Positions 8,131-15,425 of a stretch of 64,000 bases of DNA are shown here, piece by piece; positions within the stretch are counted from its first letter, which is position 1, and the number at the start of each line of letters is the position of its first letter. Source of the DNA: Sphingobium naphthae (GTDB taxonomy: Bacteria > Pseudomonadota > Alphaproteobacteria > Sphingomonadales > Sphingomonadaceae); NCBI RefSeq assembly GCF_020782235.1, contig NZ_JAJGNO010000002.1, positions 1 to 64,000 on the forward strand, written 5' to 3'. A program made the position numbers and the translations under genes. The notes below the pieces were generated by a model. It worked only from the letters and a program-made list of their open reading frames with translations. It was not told the origin of the DNA and did no database searches.

Positions 8131-10452
8131 TCAGCTGCGCAGGCGATCGAACGAGGGCGGGCGCTCGGCCGGCGCGACCCCGAAACGCGATGGTTCAGCG
8201 CCCATGTCGAACAGCAATTCTCCACCCTGGATCAGCTGGTCATGACTGATCCAGTTGCGCTCATGCGCGCGGCCGTTCCAGCGCACAGACTGCACATAGG
8301 GACGGCCGGGCCCGTTCCCCGTCGCCCGCACCGTCAGCCGCCGGCCGCGCCCGAGCTCCACGGTCGCCTTCTCGAACAGCGGTGATCCCAGCACATAGAG
8401 CGCGCTCACCGGATCGACCGGATAGAAGCCAAGCGCGCTCAGCACGAACCAGGCGCTCATCTGCCCGCAATCATCATTGCCGATCACCCCGTCGGGTTCG
8501 GCCTTGTACATTTCCGTCAGCAGTCGGCGCACCATGGCCTGAGTCTTGGCCGGGGCCCCGCAATAGGCGTAGAGATAGGCGGCATGCTGGTCGGGCTCAT
8601 TGCCGTGAGCATATTGGCCGACCAAACCGCTGATATCGGGGGGCGCATTGTCGGGCAGGGTCGACGGAGCGCTGAAGAAGGCGTCCAGCTTCTTCTCGAA
8701 CGCGGCATCGCCGCCGAAATGATCGATCAAGCCGTAAATGTCATGCTGGGTCAGGAAGGTCGCCTGCCAGCCATTGGCTTCGGTATAGTCACGGTGACGC
8801 TTTGGATCATGGCCGATCTGAATTGGGTCATAGTCCCGCCACCAGCTGCCATCGGCAAAGCGCGGCCGGGCAAAGCCGATCGCCGGGTCAATGACGTTGC
8901 GATAATTGCGGCTGCGCGCCTTCAGCTGCGCGGCATCCTCCGTCGCGCCGGACGCCATCGCCAGCCGTGCCATCGCCCAGTCGTCATAGGCATATTCCTG
9001 CGTGCGACTGACCGACTCCCAGATTTTGTCTGCCGGGATATAGCCCAGGTCATAATAGAAATTGCGGCCCAGCGTGCTGTCGATGTCGGGCATGGCGGGG
9101 TCGAAGGCGCGGCGACGGATCGCCGGCCAGGCGGCGGCATAGTCCGCCTTGATCCCCTTGGCCTGCGCCTCCGCCAGCACAGACACGGCGTGCCAGCCGA
9201 TCATGCATCCGGTCTCCTTGCCCTGAAGCGGCCAGACCGGCGGGCCATAGGGGCTTTGCTGCGTCTGGCGGATGAGGTCGCGGGTCATCAGCGCGGCGCG
9301 TTCGGGCTGTACGATCGTCAGCAGCGGATGCAGCGCGCGATAGGTGTCCCACAGCGAATAGGCGCTGTAGGCGCGCTCGCCCGGCGGCAGGCGATGGACC
9401 GCGCCATCCAGTCCCATGGTGCGGCCGTCGCGGTCGACAAACAGCTGCGGCGCCAGCAGGCAGTGATACAGGGCGCTCGCCATGATGGTGCGCTGCTCCG
9501 CCGTGCCGCCGCGCACGCGAATGGCGTTCAGTTCCTTGGCCCAGGCGGCCGCCGCGTTCGCCCTTGCGCCCTCGAAGTTCCAGTCCGGCGCCTCGCCAGC
9601 CAGCGCGTCCTGCGCGCCAGCGGTATCGACGGCGGAAATGCCGGTGCGGATCTGGATCGGTTCGCCGCCCGCTTCGTCGAAGAAGAAGGCGATTTTCAGC
9701 CGCTGCCCCTTCGCCGAGCGCGCGCTCTTCGGCAACGGCCTGTCGCTGTCGGCGAAGAACTGAACTCGGTCAGGCTTCCGCGACATCTGCAGGGCAAAAT
9801 GGATATGGCGGCCCTGCGCCCAGCGGAACACTTGCCGGCTGCCTGTCAGCGTGCCGTCATCGGCAAGGTTCAGCGACGCATTTTCGATCCGAATGGGCTC
9901 GTCGGGCTGCTCCTGCTTGCAATGAGCGAAGTCGATCAGGATATGGCCCGGCCCGGCGGGAAAATGATAGCGGTGCAGGCCCGTCCGCTCCGTCACGGTG
10001 AGTTCGGCCAGCACGCCGGATTCCAGCTTGACCCTGTAATAGCCTGGTTCGGCCTGTTCGTCGGTGAAACGCTGGCGATAGCCTGTGTCCGGCTGGCCGA
10101 CGGGGCCGGGCTGCAGCACCAGTGGTCCCCGCAACGGCACCACCAGAACGTCCAGCATGTCGCCGATGCCGGTGCCCGACAAATGGGTGTGGGAAAATCC
10201 CATGATCGATCCGTCATCGACATGATAGCCCGAGCAGGCGTCCCAGCCGGCATTGTTGGTGTCGGGGCCAAGCTGCACCATGCCGAACGGCATGGAAGGG
10301 CCGGGAAAGGTATGGCCATGGCCGCCCGTGCCGATGAACAGATCCGGCTGCGCAGGGGCGTCGTCCTGCGCGTCGGCGATCCGCGGCAGCGCGGCGTTCA
10401 GCGCGGCCATGGCTGCGCCTGCCAGCAACTGGCGGCGATTGGCGGTCATCAT
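8131..10452 (-). CDS. GH92 alpha-mannosidase (first of three)
   Basis: This 773-residue family GH92 calcium-dependent exo-alpha-mannosidase removes mannose with inversion. A Tat-type leader (NRRQLLAGAAMAAL) suggests periplasmic location. Family marks are GTGGHGHTFPGPSMPFGMVQ near the N terminus, GFSHTHLSGTG, the catalytic-acid Glu in YTEANGWQ, GNEPDQH, and the base region GNDDCGQMSAWF followed by LSALGFYPV. It is the last gene of a minus-strand run with GH43, GH92 and GH125, 21 bp after the GH125 gene. Linkage preference (alpha-1,2 is commonest in the family) cannot be read from sequence. Confidence 0.92.
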   Translation of the reverse strand: MMTANRRQLLAGAAMAALNAALPRIADAQDDAPAQPDLFIGTGGHGHTFPGPSMPFGMVQLGPDTNNAGWDACSGYHVDDGSIMGFSHTHLSGTGIGDMLDVLVVPLRGPLVLQPGPVGQPDTGYRQRFTDEQAEPGYYRVKLESGVLAELTVTERTGLHRYHFPAGPGHILIDFAHCKQEQPDEPIRIENASLNLADDGTLTGSRQVFRWAQGRHIHFALQMSRKPDRVQFFADSDRPLPKSARSAKGQRLKIAFFFDEAGGEPIQIRTGISAVDTAGAQDALAGEAPDWNFEGARANAAAAWAKELNAIRVRGGTAEQRTIMASALYHCLLAPQLFVDRDGRTMGLDGAVHRLPPGERAYSAYSLWDTYRALHPLLTIVQPERAALMTRDLIRQTQQSPYGPPVWPLQGKETGCMIGWHAVSVLAEAQAKGIKADYAAAWPAIRRRAFDPAMPDIDSTLGRNFYYDLGYIPADKIWESVSRTQEYAYDDWAMARLAMASGATEDAAQLKARSRNYRNVIDPAIGFARPRFADGSWWRDYDPIQIGHDPKRHRDYTEANGWQATFLTQHDIYGLIDHFGGDAAFEKKLDAFFSAPSTLPDNAPPDISGLVGQYAHGNEPDQHAAYLYAYCGAPAKTQAMVRRLLTEMYKAEPDGVIGNDDCGQMSAWFVLSALGFYPVDPVSALYVLGSPLFEKATVELGRGRRLTVRATGNGPGRPYVQSVRWNGRAHERNWISHDQLIQGGELLFDMGAEPSRFGVAPAERPPSFDRLRS

Positions 10453-10473
10453 CCTGTCCTCTCCCTCGTCCTT

Positions 10474-11922
10474 TTACGCGAAGCGTTCCAACAGCAGGGC
10501 AGGCCTGCGCCGCTCCAGATCCAGGATAAGATCGCCGAACAAGCCGTTGGCCCATGCGAACCAGGACCGGGTGAAGTTGGTCGGATCGTCCTTGTGGAAG
10601 CTTTCATGCATGAAGCCTGTGCCGCCATGGGTGGCGCGCAGCCAGGCCAGGCACTGACGGATGGTGGCGTCGTCCGCGCTGTTGAGCGCGCGGGTGATGA
10701 TCGACATCGGCCAGATCATGTCCATGCCGATATGCGGACCACCAATGCCCTGGGCGGCCGAACCGGTGAAGAAATAGGGATTGCGTCCGCTCCAGGCGAG
10801 CGCCGCCGTGCTCTGCCACAGCGGATCGCTTCGCTCCGCCGCGCCGAGCAGCGGCAGTCCCGACAGGCTGGGCACGTTGGCGTCATCCATGAAGATCGCA
10901 TTGCCATAGCCATCCACTTCATAGGCCCAGACACGGCCGCCCCGATCATCGTCCATCTGCCCATGCGCTCGAAGCGCGGCGTCGACCTCGGCTGCAAGCG
11001 CCGCGCAATCCTGCGCCGCCGCCGCGTCGTCGCGCGCTTCATTCAGCACCTGCGCCAGCATCCGCAGTGCCGACATCGCGAACAGGTTCGACGGGATCAG
11101 GAAGGGATAGAAGCAGGCATCGTCCGATGGACGAAAGCCCGAATGGATGAGGCCGACCTTGCGCGTGGGCGCGCCATGGCCGTCGAACATCAACGTCTCG
11201 GTCGGCGACTTGTCGATCCGCTGGAAGTGATAGGGGCCGGGCCCATCCTTGCGCTGCTGTTCGCGCAGGGTCGCGACCGCCCGCGCCATCGCCTTGGCCC
11301 AGAGCGCGTCGAAGGGCGCCTTGTCCCGCGTCGCGGTCCAATAGCCATGGGCCAGGCGCATGGGATAGCAGAGGCTGTCGATCTCCCATTTACGCTCGGC
11401 AACGCCCGGCTTCATGTCAGTCCGGTCGGATATCGCCGGCAGGCTCGACCGCGCGGCCGGGTCCTTCATGAAGGCGTTGGCGTAAGGATCGATCAGGATG
11501 CAGCGCGCCTGCCGCTGGATGAGGCCGTGGAACAGCCGGCGCAGCGCTGCATCCTTGGGCGTCAGATGGACATAGGTCTGCAATTGCGCCGAACTGTCGC
11601 GCAGCCACATCGCATCGATGTCGCCGGTGATGACGAACGTGTCGGGCTGTCCGTCGATCGTCCCCAATTCAGCCGTGGTGTCGAGCGTGTTGGGATAGCA
11701 ATTTTCAAACAGCCAGCCGATCTGCGGGTCCGCGATCTTAGCCTTCACCCGCGCGATCTCGGCTTCGACCGCCGGGCTGGTGAAGCGTCGCTGACCCTTC
11801 GGTGGGCGCTTGGACGGAAATGCGCTGGCACTGGCGGCACCGAGGGGGGAGGTGGGGCAGGTGGCGGCCAGTGCCAGCGCTCCGGCACCGGCGATGACAT
11901 CACGGCGACGGAAGCTCATCAT
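10474..11922 (-). CDS. GH125 exo-alpha-1,6-mannosidase
   Basis: This 482-residue protein matches GH125 (formerly DUF1237), metal-independent inverting exo-alpha-1,6-mannosidases. It carries a Tat leader (FRRRDVIAGAGALA). Typical segments are FVITGDIDAMWLRDSSAQ, IDPYANAF, KWEIDSLCYPM, and a C-terminal GGTGFMHESFHKDDP with FTRSWFAWANGLFG. GAGAGGA precedes tandem ATG codons; the second (11919) has the better spacing. It lies between two GH92 genes, 24 bp after the upstream one. The pairing fits stepwise trimming: GH92 removes alpha-1,2/1,3 mannose and GH125 then takes the exposed alpha-1,6 residues. Confidence 0.9.
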   Translation of the reverse strand: MMSFRRRDVIAGAGALALAATCPTSPLGAASASAFPSKRPPKGQRRFTSPAVEAEIARVKAKIADPQIGWLFENCYPNTLDTTAELGTIDGQPDTFVITGDIDAMWLRDSSAQLQTYVHLTPKDAALRRLFHGLIQRQARCILIDPYANAFMKDPAARSSLPAISDRTDMKPGVAERKWEIDSLCYPMRLAHGYWTATRDKAPFDALWAKAMARAVATLREQQRKDGPGPYHFQRIDKSPTETLMFDGHGAPTRKVGLIHSGFRPSDDACFYPFLIPSNLFAMSALRMLAQVLNEARDDAAAAQDCAALAAEVDAALRAHGQMDDDRGGRVWAYEVDGYGNAIFMDDANVPSLSGLPLLGAAERSDPLWQSTAALAWSGRNPYFFTGSAAQGIGGPHIGMDMIWPMSIITRALNSADDATIRQCLAWLRATHGGTGFMHESFHKDDPTNFTRSWFAWANGLFGDLILDLERRRPALLLERFA

Positions 11923-11946
11923 TCATTCCTCTCTTGTCTCTTATGC

Positions 11947-14310
11947 TTATCGTGGCTTGCTCATGGAAAAGGGCGCGTCGGCCTTGGCTGCCCCCCAGCT
12001 TTTGTTTGGCGTCGGCCCCATGACGAAGCGCAGCGTGCCGCCCTTCTGCAATTCCTCGCGCGGCAGCCAGGGCTTGTTCCAGGGCTTTCCGTTCAGCGTC
12101 GCCGACTGGATATAGACATTGTCCGGGCCGTTATTCTCCGCTTCGACGAGCAGCTTGCGGCCACCCGGCATGGTCAACGTCACGCGACGGAACAGCGGGC
12201 TGCCGATCGCATATTGGCCGACGGTGGGCGTTACCGGATAGAAGCCCAGTGCCGAGAAGACATACCAGGCCGACGTCTGGCCATTATCCTCATCCCCCGG
12301 ATAGCCGTCGGGCGTGGGAGCGTAGAGCTTGCGCATTACGTCGCGGACATGGCGCTGCGCCTTCCATGGTTCACCGGCCCAGTCATAGAGGTAGATCATG
12401 TGCTGGATCGGCTGGTTGCCATGGGCATACTGGCCCATGTCGACGATCTGCATTTCGCGGATCTCGTGGATCACCTGGCCATAATAGCTGTCGTCGAAGC
12501 CAGGCGGAGTGGTGAAGATGCTGTCCAGTCGATCGACGAATTTCCGGTCGCCGCCCATCAGGTCGATCAGCCCCTGCACATCCTGCATCACCGACCAGCT
12601 ATAATGAAGCGCATTGCCTTCGGTGAAGGCATCGCCCCATTTATACGGGTTGAAATCGGCGCTCCAGGACCCATCCTTGTTGCGGCCGCGCATCCAGCCG
12701 CTCTGGGCATCGTAGAGCTTGCGATAATTCAGCGCCTGCTTGGTAAAGCGCGCGGCATCCTCGGTCTTGCCCAGCTGCGCGGCGAGGCGTGACAGGGCGA
12801 AGTCGGCCGTCGCATATTCCAGCGTCCGCGCGGCATTTTCGTTGATGCCGACATCATAGGGCACATAGCCAAGCTGGTTATAATGTTCGACGCCTTCGCG
12901 GCCGACGGCGGTCAATGTGCGTCCCTTGGCGTCGGTCGGCCGCCCCTTTGACGTCGTCGCATTCTTGACCATCGCTTCATAAAGCGTGTCGACATCGAAG
13001 CCGCGCACGCCATTGGCATAGGCGTCGGCGATCAGGATCGCGCTGTTGGATCCGATCATGACGTTGCGATGGCCGGGGCTCGCCCATTCCGGCAACCAGC
13101 CCGATTCCTTGTAGGTGTTGACCAGCCCCTGCATGATCTCGCCGTCGCGTTCCGGATACATCAGCGCGAAAAAGGGAAAGACCGCGCGCCAGGTGTCCCA
13201 GAAGCCATTGTCGGTATAGAGCGGGCCGGGGTGCACCTTGCCGTCATAGGGGCTGTAATGGACCTGCTTCCCCTGCGCATCGATCTCATGGAAATTGCGC
13301 GGAAATTGCAGCATCCGGTATAGCGCTGAGTAGAAGGTGCGGCGAGTGTCGAGGTCGGGATCATCGACCCGGATGCGCTGGAATTCCGTTTCCCAGACCT
13401 GTTTCGCCTTCGCCTTGGTCACGTCGAAATCGTCGCTGCCGACTTCGCTTTCCAGATTGCGCAGCGCCTGCTCCAAACTGATGAAGGACGAGGCGACCTT
13501 GACGCCGATCTGCTCGCCCGCCTTCGTGCGGAAGCTGATGACCGCGCCCACATGGTCGCCCTCGCGCTGCGCCGTTGCGTTCAGCGCGCCATCGTCGCCC
13601 CAGGTTCGGCCGACGGTGAAATCATGGTCGAATTGCGCGACGAAATAATTGTGGAAATTGGCGGGCACGCCGCCCTTGTTGTTGCGGACATAGCCGGTGA
13701 TGCGGCGGTTGGCGGCGTCGACCTTCACCATCGACCCGCCGGCATAGGCGTCGAGCAGGATATGCGCCTGGTCGGTGGCGGGGAAGGTGAAGCGAAACTG
13801 CGCCGCGCGATTGGTCGGCGCGACTTCCGCGGTGACGTCATAGTCGGCCAGATAGACCTTGTAGCTGTAGGGCCGGCTCTCCTCCGCCTTGTGGCTGAAC
13901 CAGGATGCGCGCTCCTCTTCCTTGATCTTGATCGGGCCGGTTTCGGCGAACAGGGCGAAGGCGGCATAATCCCCCATCCAGGGGCTGGGCTGATGCGTCT
14001 GCTTGATGCCGTTCAGCTTGTGCGCGTCATAGGTATAGCCCCAGCCATTGCCCATTTTTCCGGTCACGGGCGTCCAGAAGTTCATGCCCCAGGGGACGGC
14101 GACTGCGGGATAGGTGTTGCCATAGGACAGTTCGAAGCTGGAATCGGTGCCCATCAGGGGATTGGCGAGATCGACCAGCGCCGGCGCGGCCGGTTCGGGT
14201 GCAGGCTGGCCGCTCGCGATCGACCCGATCGCCAGCAGCGGAGCCCCCAGGGTCAGCCCAATGATGCCGCGCACGCGCCTTGCTCCCACGATCATCCCCT
14301 TCTTTCTCAC
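11947..14310 (-). CDS. GH92 alpha-mannosidase (second of three)
   Basis: This 787-residue GH92 enzyme has a cleavable leader (VRGIIGLTLGAPLLA then GQPAPEPA). Family marks are LVDLANPLMGTDS, YGNTYPAVAVPWGMNFW, the acid Glu in FTEGNALHYSW, HGNQPIQH and GDEDNGQTSAWY with FSALGFYPV, the most canonical of the three copies. The assigned start is a GTG at 14310 sharing four bases with the stop of the upstream GH43 gene. An ATG at 14295 is an alternative with no better ribosome binding site. It probably acts in the periplasm on high-mannose oligosaccharides. Confidence 0.92.
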   Translation of the reverse strand: MRKKGMIVGARRVRGIIGLTLGAPLLAIGSIASGQPAPEPAAPALVDLANPLMGTDSSFELSYGNTYPAVAVPWGMNFWTPVTGKMGNGWGYTYDAHKLNGIKQTHQPSPWMGDYAAFALFAETGPIKIKEEERASWFSHKAEESRPYSYKVYLADYDVTAEVAPTNRAAQFRFTFPATDQAHILLDAYAGGSMVKVDAANRRITGYVRNNKGGVPANFHNYFVAQFDHDFTVGRTWGDDGALNATAQREGDHVGAVISFRTKAGEQIGVKVASSFISLEQALRNLESEVGSDDFDVTKAKAKQVWETEFQRIRVDDPDLDTRRTFYSALYRMLQFPRNFHEIDAQGKQVHYSPYDGKVHPGPLYTDNGFWDTWRAVFPFFALMYPERDGEIMQGLVNTYKESGWLPEWASPGHRNVMIGSNSAILIADAYANGVRGFDVDTLYEAMVKNATTSKGRPTDAKGRTLTAVGREGVEHYNQLGYVPYDVGINENAARTLEYATADFALSRLAAQLGKTEDAARFTKQALNYRKLYDAQSGWMRGRNKDGSWSADFNPYKWGDAFTEGNALHYSWSVMQDVQGLIDLMGGDRKFVDRLDSIFTTPPGFDDSYYGQVIHEIREMQIVDMGQYAHGNQPIQHMIYLYDWAGEPWKAQRHVRDVMRKLYAPTPDGYPGDEDNGQTSAWYVFSALGFYPVTPTVGQYAIGSPLFRRVTLTMPGGRKLLVEAENNGPDNVYIQSATLNGKPWNKPWLPREELQKGGTLRFVMGPTPNKSWGAAKADAPFSMSKPR

Positions 14311-15359
14311 TTTTTCGGCGCCTTCTGAGGCGCTACGCCCTCATTCGTCATCACCACCGGTCGGATGCTCCCGTCCGCCTCGAACACCAGTCGGTCAATC
14401 GCGACCTGCCGATGTTCGCCGACATCGTCGCCCAGCGGCCGGCGATGATAGGCGATGAACCAGTCGTCGGTGCCCGGGATGTTGAGCACGGAATGATGAC
14501 CCGCCCCGCGCGCGACCTTGAAATCCTGCGCCAATATCTTGCCGCGCGGGGTGAAGGGCCCGGTCGCGGTGGGGCCCGTCGCATAAGCGACGCTATAGTC
14601 GGGGCCGGTCCAGCCGCCCTCGGACCACATGAAATAATAGATGCCCTTGCGTTTGATCAGGAAACTGCCCTCGACATAGCCGGGCGGGGTGATTTCCTTG
14701 TAGGTGGTGCCATCGGCGAAGGGTTCGATCCGTCGCAGATCGGCGCTCAGCCGTACGACGTTGCAATGTTTCCAGCCGCCATAGAAGAGGTAAACCTGCC
14801 CGTCTTCGTCGCGATAGGCGAAGGGGTCGATCGGCTGAGCGCCATTGTGAAAGGCACCGATCAGCGGCTTGCCGATCGCATCGCGGAACGGGCCGCCCGG
14901 GTGGTCGCTGACCGCCAGGCCTATGCCGCCTATCTCACCGTCGCTCTGAATATCATTGGCGCTGAAGAACATATAATAGCGCCCATCCTGCTCGATCACG
15001 GACGGCGCCCAGATCGCCTTGTTCGCCCAGGCTATGGTGGCGACGTCCAGCACATGGCTGTGCTTGGTCCAGTGCACCAGGTCGGGGGAGGAAAAGGCGT
15101 TGAAGAAGGTCTGGTAGAGATAGGAAGGGCGCACCGACTGTGCGCTGCGCGCCTTTTCCTGCTCCGGCGTGAAGCGGGTCGTCAGGTCGGGCGGGCCGTC
15201 ATGATCGGAATAGGTGGGATAAATCCAGTATTGGCCATCGAACGCGCGCAGTTCGGGATCGGCATACCAGCCGGGCAAGGCAGGATTGTCCGCCCGTGCG
15301 GCCGACGGCAGCAGCGCCGCGACGATCAACGCAAGGGCCTGTTTGTGGCCGATCACCAT
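14307..15359 (-). CDS. GH43-type glycoside hydrolase
   Basis: This 350-residue secreted five-bladed beta-propeller hydrolase has a signal peptide ending near ARADNP. The three acidic residues of the GH43 clan are visible: Asp in GWYADPELR, Asp in QPIDPFAYRDEDGQ, and Glu in GYVEGSFLIKR. GH43 members mostly act on arabinofuranosides or beta-xylosides, sometimes beta-galactosides. GGGAGGACAG precedes the ATG. It is the first gene of the run GH43-GH92-GH125-GH92. Its presence among mannosidases suggests the target glycan carries a non-mannose decoration such as xylose, arabinose or galactose, which is inference. Confidence 0.85.
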   Translation of the reverse strand: MVIGHKQALALIVAALLPSAARADNPALPGWYADPELRAFDGQYWIYPTYSDHDGPPDLTTRFTPEQEKARSAQSVRPSYLYQTFFNAFSSPDLVHWTKHSHVLDVATIAWANKAIWAPSVIEQDGRYYMFFSANDIQSDGEIGGIGLAVSDHPGGPFRDAIGKPLIGAFHNGAQPIDPFAYRDEDGQVYLFYGGWKHCNVVRLSADLRRIEPFADGTTYKEITPPGYVEGSFLIKRKGIYYFMWSEGGWTGPDYSVAYATGPTATGPFTPRGKILAQDFKVARGAGHHSVLNIPGTDDWFIAYHRRPLGDDVGEHRQVAIDRLVFEADGSIRPVVMTNEGVAPQKAPKK

Positions 15360-15380
15360 CTGTCCTCCCGATAAGCGAAT

Positions 15381-15410
15381 GGAGGTGGGCGCGTGCAGTC
15401 GCCCACCTCC
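15381..15410. terminator. Strong hairpin between TonB receptor and GH43 genes
   Basis: A perfect 11-bp inverted repeat has arms GGAGGTGGGCG and CGCCCACCTCC with an 8-base loop. It lies just after the stop of the minus-strand receptor gene. No T-run follows on either strand, so it may be a partial terminator or an mRNA-stabilising stem that lets receptor and enzyme levels differ. Confidence 0.55.
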
Positions 15411-15425
15411 TGCGGTGCGACCCGA

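Noticed and set aside
8584..12792. A very long open frame (about 1400 codons) on the plus strand across the GH92 and GH125 genes
   Set aside because: It is the antisense of clear glycoside hydrolase genes, has Arg/Gly/His-rich low-complexity composition and no domain. Long antisense frames are common in GC-rich DNA.
15381..15410. Calling this hairpin a definite intrinsic terminator
   Set aside because: No T-run follows on the minus strand, so only a hairpin with uncertain termination is claimed.
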